A DNA stretch of 64,000 nucleotides from Argentina anserina (taxonomy: Eukaryota > Streptophyta > Magnoliopsida > Rosales > Rosaceae). Position 1 is the first letter of the stretch; the number at the start of each line of letters is the position of its first letter. A program made the position numbers and the translations under genes. This document shows positions 48,168 to 60,200 of this stretch, in pieces. The DNA lies in assembly GCF_933775445.1 (NCBI RefSeq), contig NC_065872.1, positions 868,001 to 932,000 of the forward strand, given 5' to 3'. The notes below the pieces were generated by a model. It made no database searches. It was not told the origin of the DNA and worked only from the letters and a program-made list of their open reading frames with translations.

Positions 48168-49270
48168 GCTAGCTTAAATGAGGAAGGGGGCTCATTGATT
48201 TTCTTCATCAGTCTGTACGATCGAGGCTGAAGTCATCTCTAGCTTCATAATGGAAATGATCTTAATTGGAAGTTGTTGATAGAAAAACAGAGGTTCGATC
48301 ACAACTGAAGAAAGGGCAACTGCTATTGATAGCGCAACACAAACAGGAAAGCAGGTCGCTGGAGCATTATGAATACCACTCGCGTGAGCCTTCCTCCATC
48401 TTTACCGATCAATTCATTCAATTGGCCGGGTGAACTGGCTCTCTATATAGCAGTTGGCCGGTTAATTACGGCATTCAATCCATAACTATAAGATTCAAGG
48501 TGAGAACTGTTTAAAATAGGTATTACTAAATCATGCCAATTACAGAGTTGTTGCGACAGTTGGGGGTAGGTCTCACTTACGTACTGTTGATTTAAGCTTA
48601 TCACTCATTTATATATAGATGCTAGTTAATTAGTGTTATAAGCAAGATTTTGTTCTGTTCACTTGACCTTAACTCTAAATCTAACAGATCGAAGACGCGT
48701 ACGTCTTTTATCGATATTTGGATCCCAACCACATTTGAGCATGCATGCATGTAAACAAATGAATCAGACTTCAGGCTCTAAATTTTGACACCTGAGGTGA
48801 AGTGAGCAGACCATATCAAAATGATCGATCACCACAAAATAAGAATAATAGTTCTTGACACTAGAATATGAGCAGACACAGCAGCTAGATATGATGTTTA
48901 TCTACAAATGTACTATAATATATATATAGCTTAGCTTCCCCATTGATTTAAGTCATTCGTACCCTAGTGTCAATGAAGCAACACATTTTGTATCACATAA
49001 ATATAGTAGCAGAACCAACCAATGTATATATGTTTATGTATATAGTACGTAGTTCGATCAACCAAGAGCACACAAGGGTGAACAGATTCATTACAATACT
49101 ATGATAGTAATAGTCTCAAACACACACCAATTAAGATAGCCAAGTTTCTGATTGCACTAAATTCTGAAGTAAAATTTTCAGGACATGCATGTACAAACTT
49201 ATTTCACGACTCTTTGGAACACAAAACACCTCAAGGAAAGCACAACCAACCAAAAAGCACAAACTAATGA
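48168..49270. other. intergenic, 3' flank of SAM-domain gene
   Basis: No gene seen. The terminal portion is probably the 3' UTR of the minus-strand gene. RY-type CATGCATG words at 48741-48751. Confidence 0.5.
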
Positions 49271-50071
49271 TTAAGTGGGTTTCAAATCCTGAAACATAGC
49301 AGTCCACAGTGAATGGTCATCAAAATCAGCGTCCACCCTTTCCTTCTCATATGGTGTGGTTCTTCCATCAAGCGGTCCGGACAGCTTCGGGCTTCTATTC
49401 TTCGACACCATCAGCCTATCGTATGATCGACCACCGAACGCTTCTGATGCCTTGGGGCTCCTATTTGCTGCAACCATTAACTTGTCAGTCACCATTGGAC
49501 CTGCAGTGAGCCTGGGGCTCCTGTTTGCTGTGTACATGAGCCTCTCATTGACCTTTGAGTCCAGGGGTCCTGATAGCTTCAGGCTCATCTTAGGGTTAGG
49601 GACCATCATCAACCTCTCATGAGTCCTGATATCCAACGGCCCCGATAGCGCAATGCACCGAGTTCTGCCCTCCTCATGACCCTTGGGCTTCCTCTGCAGA
49701 CTTCCTCTCCAATGCTCTTGATACTTCTGTGGTTGATTAGCTACATGATGCTTGGGGGACGAGTGGGACGACGACATGTCGGTTTCTTGGAAAGCCAACC
49801 TTGTGAAGTACTTGCTGAAGCACTTCTTGGTTTTGATGACCACTAAACCGATCCTTGCTATTGCTCCTGGGTGACCGCCACCTTCCTTTTTGGCAAGCTT
49901 GAGTATCTCCAGCCTGTGCTTGGCCACAGAGACTCCCATGCTGAGTAGGAACTCGTGGTTGAAGAAAGAAACGTCCTCCATTTGAAGCTGGTTGCGGGAG
50001 AAGATGATGCTGTACTCGTAGACAAGGCTCGGTTCAAGGCTGGTTTTCGACAGCCATGCGAACCAGTCCAT
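49271..50071 (-). CDS. SAM (sterile alpha motif) domain protein with C-terminal repeats
   Basis: A single exon of 266 residues. Residues 1-62 form a SAM domain, from WFAWLSKTSLEPSLVYEY through FFNHEFLLSMGVSVAKHRLEIL. SAM domains mediate protein or RNA contacts. Residues about 142-238 carry four to five degenerate 22-residue units with consensus LSGPLDxRxxxRLMvxxNRSPK, basic and Ser/Pro-rich. The last 25 residues are acidic, then WTAMFQDLKPT. It resembles an uncharacterised plant SAM-domain family (Arabidopsis At1g15760 type, from memory). The reading frame is intact with an in-frame stop upstream, and the next gene on the plus side starts 2 kb away. Confidence 0.85.
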   Translation of the reverse strand: MDWFAWLSKTSLEPSLVYEYSIIFSRNQLQMEDVSFFNHEFLLSMGVSVAKHRLEILKLAKKEGGGHPGAIARIGLVVIKTKKCFSKYFTRLAFQETDMSSSHSSPKHHVANQPQKYQEHWRGSLQRKPKGHEEGRTRCIALSGPLDIRTHERLMMVPNPKMSLKLSGPLDSKVNERLMYTANRSPRLTAGPMVTDKLMVAANRSPKASEAFGGRSYDRLMVSKNRSPKLSGPLDGRTTPYEKERVDADFDDHSLWTAMFQDLKPT

Positions 50072-52081
50072 AGCTCTGTTACAATGTGAGGCTGTTTGGA
50101 GTTGGGAAGAGATATAAGGAAGAAGAAGATGATAAATATAAAAATTTAATGTGGTGGGTAAGTTGATATCAATATCGATATTGATTTAGCTGTAAGGGAG
50201 AGACCCAACAAATTTGTCAATGTCGAAAATTTGGATGGTAGTTGGGGACTGAGTATTGTTGAAAATATACATCCGCATAGAAAAATAAGACATAATTTAT
50301 GAGTTTATAAAGGTTTGAGTCACTTCATCCATTGCTAATTGGTTTTAGATGTGAACCCAAATCACTTTATCATAATAAGAAAACAGGTTACCCACGTCTA
50401 TATATGAAGCCCAAATGATCACACGGACTCTACGTTACCCAAAATGTTGTTCACGTATATGACTTGAAAATTCGTCACACTTGCAGGAGCGTGTTGAGAA
50501 TATACATCTCACATGAGAAAATGAGACATAATCTATGAATTTAAAGAGTTTAAGTCACTGCATCCATTACTAATTGGTTTTGAATGTAAACATTAGATCA
50601 CTTGATAAGATCACTTTATCAAATGTATCATAACTAACTAACTGGAAACTGAGCATGAGTTGGGAAATCTCTGTGAGCTTTCTTATTGTAGGAGGAGAAA
50701 TTAATCTTAATATTGCTGCTGTAGCTAAGTAGAAGACTTGTAATCTGTTCTATACTACTGGTGGTTGAAGTCATGTAGAGACCGAAAGTAAACAGGGGAC
50801 CCAAAATTAAGGGGGGCAGTTAAGCAATTACCAATTTATCAACCTACTTCCACTTTGGTTGAATGTCGATCATCAAACAGAAACAAAGTTGAAGAGAACG
50901 AGCCTGTGTTACTTAGCCTCATTAGCAGTTTAGTACTTAGGTCACTTCACTTCTCATGAATTCTGTCCAAAATTTGGGTAAGGAAAATGACAACATGCCC
51001 ACTAGGACCACTACAAGTGCCAATAATGTACATTAAGTTGTATCGACCAACTGTTAGCTTGGATTTCTCTACTATATAAATGGAATCCAAGAAAATCTAT
51101 AGTTCTACCCTAAAAAGGAAAAAGAAAGATGGTCGTGTCAAAACATTTGTATAAATATATACGACACAAATCTTAGTGTTAGTTTTTTTTTGTTTTGAAA
51201 AGGATATTAGTGTTACTTTTAGAGAAATTATTATATATATCAGCCACATATCTTACGTGATGTATCTTTTAATGTTATTGATCAACTTTTACTATATTTG
51301 TTTATGATTGATTACTTATATGTAAATAAATTTTTATCATTTTTATTACGTGCATGTTAATTATATCATGACGTAATATGATTAACTGGGTACATCACAT
51401 GGCAATATCATATGATGTGACGGGTACACAAAATAATTACTCTTAGTTGTAAACGATCAAGTAAAGGATAACATACTTTATATTTACTAATGCGACACAT
51501 AGATACTATTCTAAATTTTTGACACTTCTTGTCGTTATTCAACGGGGGATCATTCTAATTCAAGACTTTAGATTTTTTGTGAGTAGTCACAAAGTGAACA
51601 AAATTCATCCGATCTAACTAGTGTGAGTTATAGTCATCCGTTATATAAACTCTAAACTCGACATATTTTCAATCACATGCAAATATCATCCGATCATATT
51701 TAGAAAAGGCTTCCGTGATATCCGAACTCCACGAATGAGTTTGTGCCATATGATGCAAAACAAACACATAGAACCACGACAACCACCAACTAACTTATGA
51801 AAAAACCGTTAGAAGAAGATTCAGTCAAAGCTTTTGAGCTACCACTTTTCCCGCTCCAAAACTAACCATACACATCTTCACTGGAAATCAATTCATTTCC
51901 GCACCATTCTCTCCCAGTCACATTATAACCTCCACTCATTCTCTTTGTCACAAAGAATTGATCAATCTCTCACCCAATTTCAGTTCCTGTAAGAATTGTT
52001 AGAGCTAATTGCAACTCCATATATTGTTGTGTATCCAAACCATAGCAGATATAGTCATAGCTGGAGATCGAGGTTCATATT
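50072..52081. other. divergent intergenic region with repeated block and MITE
   Basis: Shared 5' flank of the minus-strand SAM-domain gene and the plus-strand MICU gene. A block of about 115 bp at 50258-50375 (GAAAATATACATCC... CATCCATTGCTAATTGGTTTT) recurs at 50490-50610 with about 85% identity, probably pieces of a retroelement LTR. Confidence 0.55.
51221..51443. mobile_element. short MITE-like inverted-repeat element
   Basis: AGAGAAATTATT at 51221-51232 pairs with AATAATTACTCT at 51432-51443 (one mismatch). Inner ACGTGATGTA and CATCACATGG / ATGTGACGGGTAC add weaker inverted similarity. No target duplication seen. Confidence 0.4.
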
Positions 52082-54126
52082 ATGTTTTCTTGGGCATCTT
52101 CAAGAAGATCCTCAGGGGTTGGTTTTGTTGTTCAACGTCTCAGCTCTCACGCTTTATTTAATAAGTCACAACCCTCATCATCGCCATCTTCGTCGTCTTC
52201 GATTAGCTCATCAACTTGTGGCGGTTTTGGGTGTAACAATGAGTACAACTACAAGAGTAGATCAGGCTCCTCCAATAAGGGAAGTACATTCGATTTGATT
52301 CAGAGATCTTCAGCGGCTCTGATTCTGGGGTCAAGCATAGGCTATTCTTATTGGTCTTCTTCTTCCTTGGATCCAAATGCCTCAGTTTGCTTTGCTGATG
52401 CCAAAGAGGAGGCAGCATGGGCAATCGAGGATGCAGATCAAATCAAGTCCCTCTTTTCAAGTACATCACCTTAATTGTTTCATTCACAAATTCATTTCTA
52501 GATTATGAGACCTATGTGTGTACTGATAGTTCTTGTCTCAGATACGTTTAGGAGAAAGAAGTTCTTCACGTATGAGAAAAGTTGAGAGAGCGAAGTACCC
52601 CTGAAAAGGTATAACAATATGCATGAATGTTTTGAAGAACATAATGTGATAATTGTTATCATATGCATATTGTACTAACAAAACCACTCTCTTGCAACTT
52701 TGTCTGTGTTTATAGATCTTTAATTATTTTGCATCAGTTCAAACTCATAGTGGAGAGTGCTTTATGACTCCGGCGGATTTGATGCGAGCAGTTGTCCCTG
52801 TGTTTCCTCCATATGATTCAAATCGTGTTCGAGAAGGCTCCTTGCAAGGGGAGAATGTTCCTGGAGAATTGCAATGTGCTCCTTCTAAGTTCTTCATGCT
52901 TTTCGACACTGATGGTGATGGCCTCATTTCATTTCACGAGTGAGTGGTACTCAACTATTTTACTTGATACTATTTTGCTACACATACCTATCGCCCCCTC
53001 TTATTTTAGGTCAAGGATCAAATGCAGCAGCATACTCATATAAAACCACATTCTTGTGAATATTAGGTACATGTTTTTCGTCACTCTCCTCAGCATTCCT
53101 GAAACGAGTTTTACTGTGGCTTTTAAAATGTTCGATCTGGACAACAGCGGGTGAGTAACTTAAATTTTGCATTTCAATTCGTGGATAGGATTCCATTTCT
53201 GAGATCTTGGTCTCCAAGGCGAGGTTGAAAAGTTTGATCTAACATGTTACATGTATTACAGCGACATTGACAAGGAAGAGTAACAAAGTTATGGAATTGA
53301 TGCGAAATCACAACAGTCAAACCAAGGACGGCTACAGGGTAAAAGTTGGTGTAGAAGAGGGAGGCATACTCGAGTACTTCTTTGGCAATGACGGCAAAAA
53401 AGGCCTGAAGCATGAAAGATTTATACAGTTTTTCAGGGATTTACATGAGGAAGTACGTTAATTCTCTCTCAAACTCTCCCAGTCATTTTAGGATTGCTAT
53501 ATCTCAGTTGGTTTGATCCTTCTCTTTCTTCATGTTTTGTTGAACTTGATAGATGTTGCGGTTGGAGTTTGCTCATTATGACTACAAAGCAAAAGGAACC
53601 ATAACAGCTAAAGATTTTGCCTTGTCCTTGGTTGCATCTGCTGATCTCAGTGACTTGTACAAGTTGCTTGATCGTGTTGACGATATTTACAACGCCCCAC
53701 GTCTCAACAACATACAAGTTACATACAAGGAGTTTAAAGATTTTGCAGAGCTGCGAAAGAATTTGCAGTCTTTCTCTTTGGCCATATTCAGCTACGGCGA
53801 GGTTAACGGGGTTTTGACAAAAGCTGACCTCAAGAGAGCAGCTTCCAAAGTAACTTCTCAAATACCAATCTATCTGTAACTTATGATAAGCTTCTATATC
53901 ATGTATCCTACTAACAATTAACTAATCTATACAGGTATGTGGCATCAATGTAACAGACAATGTGATGGACATAATATTCCATGTGTTTGATGCAAATGGT
54001 GATGGTGATCTAAGTGCAAATGAGTTTGTCAAGGTTTTACAGAACCGTGGAGGTGAACCCGTAGAATCGGGCCTCAGGGGACTCCTAACTTGCTTCTTAA
54101 ACTGTGCAAGTAAAAGCTGTTCCTAA
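52082..54126 (+). pseudogene. MICU: MICU-type mitochondrial calcium-uptake regulator, two frameshifts
   Basis: Exons 52082-52460, 52542-52608, 52716-52939, 53067-53150, 53262-53452, 53553-53849 and 53935-54126 follow the plant MICU protein, which gates the mitochondrial calcium uniporter. A Ser/Arg-rich presequence precedes one apparent membrane-anchor stretch, then NTFRRKKFFTYEK. EF-hand loops are canonical at DTDGDGLISFHE (exons 3/4), DLDNSGDIDKEE (exons 4/5) and DANGDGDLSANE (exon 7). Two lesions break the frame: exon 2 is one base short after YEK (near 52581), giving TGA at once, and exon 5 lacks two bases after DIDKEE (near 53281), giving TAA. All splice sites and the remaining codons are conserved, so these are either recent mutations or assembly errors. 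If the latter, this is a normal gene. Confidence 0.85.
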
Positions 54127-54804
54127 GCTCATACCTGATCACCCTGAAAAGCTCACTCTCCTTAGCAATGCCATATATGGCTCCAATCTCAGATTGGAAG
54201 TTAAAGGCTGTACGTAGATTCTGTCTGCTGTGTTAGAGATAGTACATAAATAACATCAGGCTGATATTACATACAGAACTCTTATTTGATCTGCAGATTT
54301 ACTATGTTGGATAGGTGATTGTAACTCTTTAGCTAAATCAGTCGAAACCAATGGTCTTTACAGATCATCTTCATCATTTTATGTACAAATTTCCTGATAC
54401 TACCAGAAATTAGTCTTATCTAGTTTTTAATAAATGCAGTTCTTGTTCCCAAATCAAGTAGCCTATGCTATCTGACTCTATGTAATCTTCTCATTCCACA
54501 CCACTTAAGAAGCTTATAAATACTTTGAACATTTATCTGAAATAGCAAGAAGCTAAATAAGTGAACATATCGTCACAGAAACATGAGAATGTGATTAGCA
54601 TACCCAAGGATAGAAACAGAAACCTTGACATTAATGATCATCATTCTCTATCTACATTCAAAATCACATATGCATGTCATATCTTCACATCACATCCATA
54701 TATGCAGTGGTAGCAGACCAAATCAAGGTGATCCAAAACACAAAAATTCTTTCCATACTAAATATGAACTGCTAATTGATAATAGCAAGTGGCAACAATA
54801 GAAT
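54127..54804. other. convergent 3' flanks, no further gene
   Basis: 3' flank of the MICU gene and of the minus-strand transposase-derived gene. No additional coding signal. Confidence 0.5.
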
Positions 54805-56100
54805 TCATCTTCTTATGCTTACCCGGCTCAAGTGCGCGGCAAGCGCATCCCTTATCCTCTCGCCACTCTCATCCATCTGTCCTTCACACACCTGAACCCC
54901 CTCCTCTTTCCTCAAGCTCTCCGCATTGACATCCGGCAGCGGCTCACTACACTTCATCAGAAAATTATTCAGCAGACAACCAGTAACCACCACAAATGGC
55001 AAAAACTCCCTACACTCCTCCTTCCACTCCCTACTCAGTAACCCCCACCTCGCCCTCACCCTCGCAAATGCCGTCCCAACCAGCCCCACTGCGCGACTAT
55101 GCACCGCGTTAAACGCCTTCTCCGATGCACCAAAACTCTCCTCTTCCTCATTTGATCTCACATAAGGCGTCAACAGCCACGGCAGAAGAGGGAAGCAAGA
55201 CTCCCCCAATATGTACTGAGGAAGCGCAATGCCGTCGCCCAGCTCATGAGCAGGGCCATTCAGCAACTCCCTGGACTCCTCCACACCCAAATAAAGCTTG
55301 CTCTGCCGGAAAATCGCCTCCGGCTTCACTGTGCTCGGCCAGCCAGCCGAGACATCTAGAAACCTCCCCTCGGAATCCACCAATGCCTGAACCAGCAAAG
55401 CCGCATTCGGCCCCAGCATTTCACTGTCCACCCCAAACCTCGCAAACCCTAACACGCCGCAGCAATTCGGCAGCGAAATCCACCGGAAACCGGCAACAAT
55501 CCGAGCCATATCGGACCGGAACTCGAACAAGTTCGCCAGTTGATCATTCACCGACTTGCAGACGGCGTAGAAGGCGCGGCAGGCCGCCGCAGAGTCCATT
55601 CCGAAGCGGCGGCCGACGGCCTTATAGGTGGCGCCGTGGGCGAGGCGGTAAATCGCGGCGGCAACGGCGTAATTGGGCGGGATTGAAGGGATTGCGGAGG
55701 TCAGGAATGGGGAGAGGATGGAGAGAAGGATCGAGAAGGTGTGCTCGGGCATGCGGAAGGCGTGGCGCCACCGCGAGTCGCCGGCGGCGGTGTCGGAGAG
55801 GAAGCGGCGGAACCAGCATTCTTGCGGCGGTTGAGGCGGCGGCGGCGGCGGTTGTGGAGGAGGTGAGAGGAGGAGGAGCGGGGAGAGGGCGGAGGAGGCG
55901 GAGGAGAGGAGGGTTTCGAGGGTTAGGGTTTGGGAGGGGAGGAGGAGGAGGTCGTTTTGGGAGAGGAAGGAGTGGGCGAGTGAGGTGGCGGAGGTGACAA
56001 GGCCGAGGAGGTTGCGTTGATCCTCGTTCTTGTTCTTCGGCTTGCCGCGTTTAGTTGTAGTGTTGTTCTTGGCTGCTCCGCCGCCGCTGATGGCAGCCAT
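54805..56100 (-). CDS. PIF/Harbinger transposase-derived protein, catalytically dead
   Basis: A single exon of 431 residues. Residues 81-93 form a Pro-rich tract (PPPQPPPPPPQPP). From about 100 to 385 the sequence follows the HARBI1/ALP1-like DDE_Tnp_4 fold: MPEHTFSILLSIL, LAHGATYKAVGRRFGMDSA, VDSEGRFLDVSAGWP, YILGESCFPLLPWLLTPY, EKAFNAVHSRAVGLV and RARWGLL. The catalytic first Asp (usual GxxDGTH) is replaced by GVLGFARF at about 215-222. The usual HDS block is VKPEA, and the third site GDxxYP is GESCFP. The protein therefore probably lacks nuclease activity and has been recruited by the host, as with ALP1 and other plant PIF-derived genes. There are no terminal repeats around it, and the frame is open throughout. 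The 5' half is GC-rich. Its partner is unknown. Confidence 0.85.
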   Translation of the reverse strand: MAAISGGGAAKNNTTTKRGKPKNKNEDQRNLLGLVTSATSLAHSFLSQNDLLLLPSQTLTLETLLSSASSALSPLLLLSPPPQPPPPPPQPPQECWFRRFLSDTAAGDSRWRHAFRMPEHTFSILLSILSPFLTSAIPSIPPNYAVAAAIYRLAHGATYKAVGRRFGMDSAAACRAFYAVCKSVNDQLANLFEFRSDMARIVAGFRWISLPNCCGVLGFARFGVDSEMLGPNAALLVQALVDSEGRFLDVSAGWPSTVKPEAIFRQSKLYLGVEESRELLNGPAHELGDGIALPQYILGESCFPLLPWLLTPYVRSNEEEESFGASEKAFNAVHSRAVGLVGTAFARVRARWGLLSREWKEECREFLPFVVVTGCLLNNFLMKCSEPLPDVNAESLRKEEGVQVCEGQMDESGERIRDALAAHLSRVSIRR

Positions 56101-57203
56101 GGGCGGTGGAGGTTTGGTTTTACTGTGAGACAGTGAAGTGGTTCAGTGTCGGGTGATTTGAGTCGAGTGAGAGAGGCTTTTATATAGTAAGGAATTTACC
56201 CAGAAATGTTTTCTGTTGAACTTTTCTCAGCAAATGAAAAACAAAATGAATTTAAGTGTAGATTTTATTAGAATTATAGAAATAATATTGAAATATAATT
56301 AAAACTGACATAAATACTAAAAGAAAATACAAATGAGAACTTCAAATATTAAATTATCCATTTTCATACATCATATAATAAATTATCTAAATATCCATAA
56401 ATCAAGTACTATAGGACCGACCAACACTAATTTCGGCCTCAATTTTCTAATTTCGGCAAGATCATATTCAATGATGCCACTAGAGTCGAATACATGCCGG
56501 CATAATTTTCATTCTAAAATCTCAACACTAGAATTTGAAGCTTCTAAATCAAGAAGTGTGTTACGGGATAAAAAAACGTGCATTGTGGCCGCGATTCCAA
56601 AACAATCTTTTCCCTAAATGGAGCGGAGTTTCCATGGTGCTTACAATTCGTTTATGCTCCTAAAGTGCGAAATTTGAACGTCAGAACACTTTTCTCCTTC
56701 ATAGCTTAGAGCACATTCTAAAACACATATTGTACAAACATTGAGCTTATGATAGAAGATTATAACATATTTTAGTATACAATTGCTAAACTTAGTCAGC
56801 ACCGACTTTAGTCTGCAATTAACGAAAAACTAATTTCATTCCAAACCGTAAGCAAAATACAACTTCACAAATCCAATATTAATCAACTCTATAAACAATG
56901 TTTTCTTTTTCATTTTTCTCATTTGAGAATGAACCGATAGTGGTGTTTCTCCTCGTCATAAAGGCAGAATATTTCCCTTTTTTCCCATGAATTTTATTTC
57001 TCTCTGATTTTTCAGCCTAAAAAAATTATATCAAAAAGTTTATATATAAAACTTTCTGGACTCTCAGAAAACTCAACTGTTGACACAAAACCCACTAAGA
57101 AAGTTCAAGTCTTGATGATCAAGAAATTCCCTATCTATAAAATAAAAATCCCATCTTCACATTTCAGTGTTCAAAGTTCAAACTCCTCTCCATCTCTCTT
57201 TAA
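56101..57203. other. divergent promoter region between transposase-derived gene and NUB1
   Basis: AT-rich 1.1-kb region with no gene. It is shared by two divergent genes. A CCCATAAAATAAA/CTATAAAATA-like TATA motif occurs at about 57134-57143, 60-70 bp upstream of the NUB1 ATG. Confidence 0.5.
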
Positions 57204-60200
57204 ATGGCGAAAGTGAAGATTGCAGGGACATGGTCGGGTGTGTTGGAGGTCGAATTGGACGACTGGACCGTGCCCATGTTGCGTGAAGAGGTTGCAAAGC
57301 GATCCAACTGCGACCCCGGTTCGATCAATCTGATATGCGCCGGCCGGGTTTTGAAGGACGGCGACGGCAGTGAGAGTTTGACCCAGTTGGGTGTTAAGAA
57401 CAACGCCAAGATTCTGGCGAGCCGGGTTTGTGCTCAGGAGGGTAAGTCTCTTGGTCAGGAGTTGATGGCTGAAACCGAACGCGCTCAGAGACTGGCTCGA
57501 GTCAAGTAAGTGAAACATGGGTTTGTTTTGTTTTGATTAAAGGTTTGAACTTTATGAGGAGTTTGATTGTGTTTGTTGGTTTGATGATGTGGGTTTGTTT
57601 GGTTTTGGTGAAAGGATTGAACTTTAGTGAGAATTTGGTTATGCTAGTTGGTTTGGATGATTGGTTAGTGGCACTGTGGTGTTTATTTTAGTGAGAGAAG
57701 TAATATCTATGAGCTTTTGCTGTCAGAAGGAAGTGTGGGATTGATATGCAGGGCAATGTGTTTTAAGATTTGTGTGTTTTGTACTTTTTGTTTGGTGTAT
57801 GATCGACTGTGTTTTGGTTTAACCAATGTTTGTGTGTGTTAAACGTGCAGGGCGGCTGCGACCGCGATGTCCAAGAGGCATGTTGATGGTTCTTTGCCGA
57901 TTGAAGATTTCAATTTAGTACTTGAGGATCAGAGTGGGAAGAAAGTGCAAATGGGAACGGAGACTGATCAGCGGTATGGTGTAATTAGGTTTCGATAGTT
58001 TCTATTGTCAAGTTAGGTCCACAAATGAGAAATTAATCATTTTTAAGTTGGAAGTAAGATTCAAAATGTTATTTGACAGGGCAATCATGATGGGCCTGAT
58101 GCTTCATACCAATGCAAAGCAACTGATTAAAGCACATAATTACAAAGATGCATTGGAAGTGCTCAGCATGGGGGAGGTTAGTGGCTGGTGCCTTGTTGCA
58201 ACTGAATGTTTTGTTCATATGAAGCATGTTACATGGCTTTTCCATGCTTGTTATAGCAGCTTTGGATATGTTTCCAATGATTAAAAATGTCGCCCTTATC
58301 GTTGTGTTTTTTTGTTTCATTGTAGGAGGCTTTCTCTCTGTGTGATCCAAAGGTTCTTGAGGTGAGTCAGTTACTTTAGTGATGACATTCAATGACTATA
58401 AAGTATAAATTCCATGTGTTTAGGTGACTTTGACAGTTAAACTATATCAAGCGTACTTTTCTCTAACATTGGTTTCAAATCAGTGTATAATATTGGCTTT
58501 GTGTTTGCTTCCAGCTGGTCGACAATCCTTCTATACTGCAAATCGATATGGTTTGGTGCTATTTCATGCTTAGAGACATCAACTGGCTATCAGTGGCAGG
58601 AATTCGCCTTGAGAAAGCCAGAGAAGGGCTTGAACGATCTTATGGAAGGGACTCTTCTCGTGCTAGACTCCTTCAGGCAGGTCGCTATCCAGAGTGTGCA
58701 CTGTGAGTACTTTCACTACATATCTGATTGGTTACTATATTATGCATGTATATGTATACTTACTTTGTTGATTCTAATTTATAGATATTTGAGACTGGAG
58801 CTGCTGGAAGGGGTTGTGGCATATCATAGTGGACAGGTTGATAAGTCAATGAAGGTGTTGACTTCTGCACAAGAGAAGTTCATTCAGGTAATTGGAAAGG
58901 GGAAGGGCCATGTCATGCACTGTATTTTTGCCTCTCTTTGATAGGATTTGGAGGTCCCAATTATATATTTTACTGAAATTTACAGTAGTGTTGTCTTTAT
59001 TAATATGCAAAGTCCGCTAATAGAAAAAAAAGAAAGAAAAAAGATGGATTTTCTTCTCAAGTTTCCACAGACTTTATTAAACACAGAAGGCTGTTAATCT
59101 CTGACTCTCAGTTCTCTGAGTGAAACCAGTAGTTTTTCTACAAAGTCCAATTAACAATTTAACGTGTATTTTTCGTTGTGGATTACAGCTTCAGGTGCCG
59201 GATGAATCTCTTTCTCTTGTGATGAGCATGGGCTTTAGAGAAAGAGATGCAAAAAGGGCACTGAGGATGAGCAATCAAGATGTGTCCAGTGCTGTTGATT
59301 TTCTCGTTGACCAAAAAGCGAAAAGAGCCCAAAAACGGGAAGATGATATTCGGCGGCGAAATGAAATTATGTGGGTGTCCAACATAATAACCTATATAGT
59401 ATATACATTGGATCTCTCTATGCTTTAAATTAACACAAAAAATTGGCAGGGAGCAAAAGAAGTATGGTACCACACCCCTCAAGAAAGCTGTGGATATCGA
59501 GAAATTGAATCAACTGGTCTCCATTGGGTAAGCAAGCTAATATAACACAGTTATTTCAAACGGATATATCACCTGCAGATCTTAAGATTAATAACATAAG
59601 CCTTGTATATTTGTTACTCATCCTAAGACGTTCTTGACTTTTCAGGTTTGAAAAGGTACTTGCTGCTGAAGCACTTCGAAGAAATGAGAATGACAGTGAG
59701 AAGGCACTGGATGATTTGACAAATCCAGAGACCAATTCTTCCATTCAGGTGACTTGAACAATTTTGTTCGAAATATGAATATTATATAGAGAAGAACCTT
59801 ACTAAATCAATGTACTTGCAGCAACATCTTGAATCAAGGAAAAATAAGCGACAGCGACAAGCAGTAGATGCTTCAGTTGAAGCTCTTGTACGCATGGGCT
59901 TTGACAGATCATTAGGTACTTAAAATACTTAAATTTTTTTTTTATCTTTGATTTATGTTTGTGAGGCAGCTAGCTGGATTCATTCTGATGTTTAAACTTT
60001 GCACTCAGCGGTTCAAGCTTTGCGGGGTGGTGGGACAATGGACCAGGCAATCCATCAACTGCTCTCGGGACAGGCACCAGACCTCACAAATGCAAATGGC
60101 CAATCCGATGCAATCCCAGAAGTTGATGCGAGCAACATTAGCCAATCTGATGCTGCTACTGACATGGCAAATTCTCTTGCTTCAATGCTTGATAATCAAA

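Noticed and set aside
55125..55997. 290-residue plus-strand open frame
   Set aside because: It is antisense to the transposase-derived gene, Arg/Pro/Gly-rich from GC-rich codons, and has no recognisable motifs.
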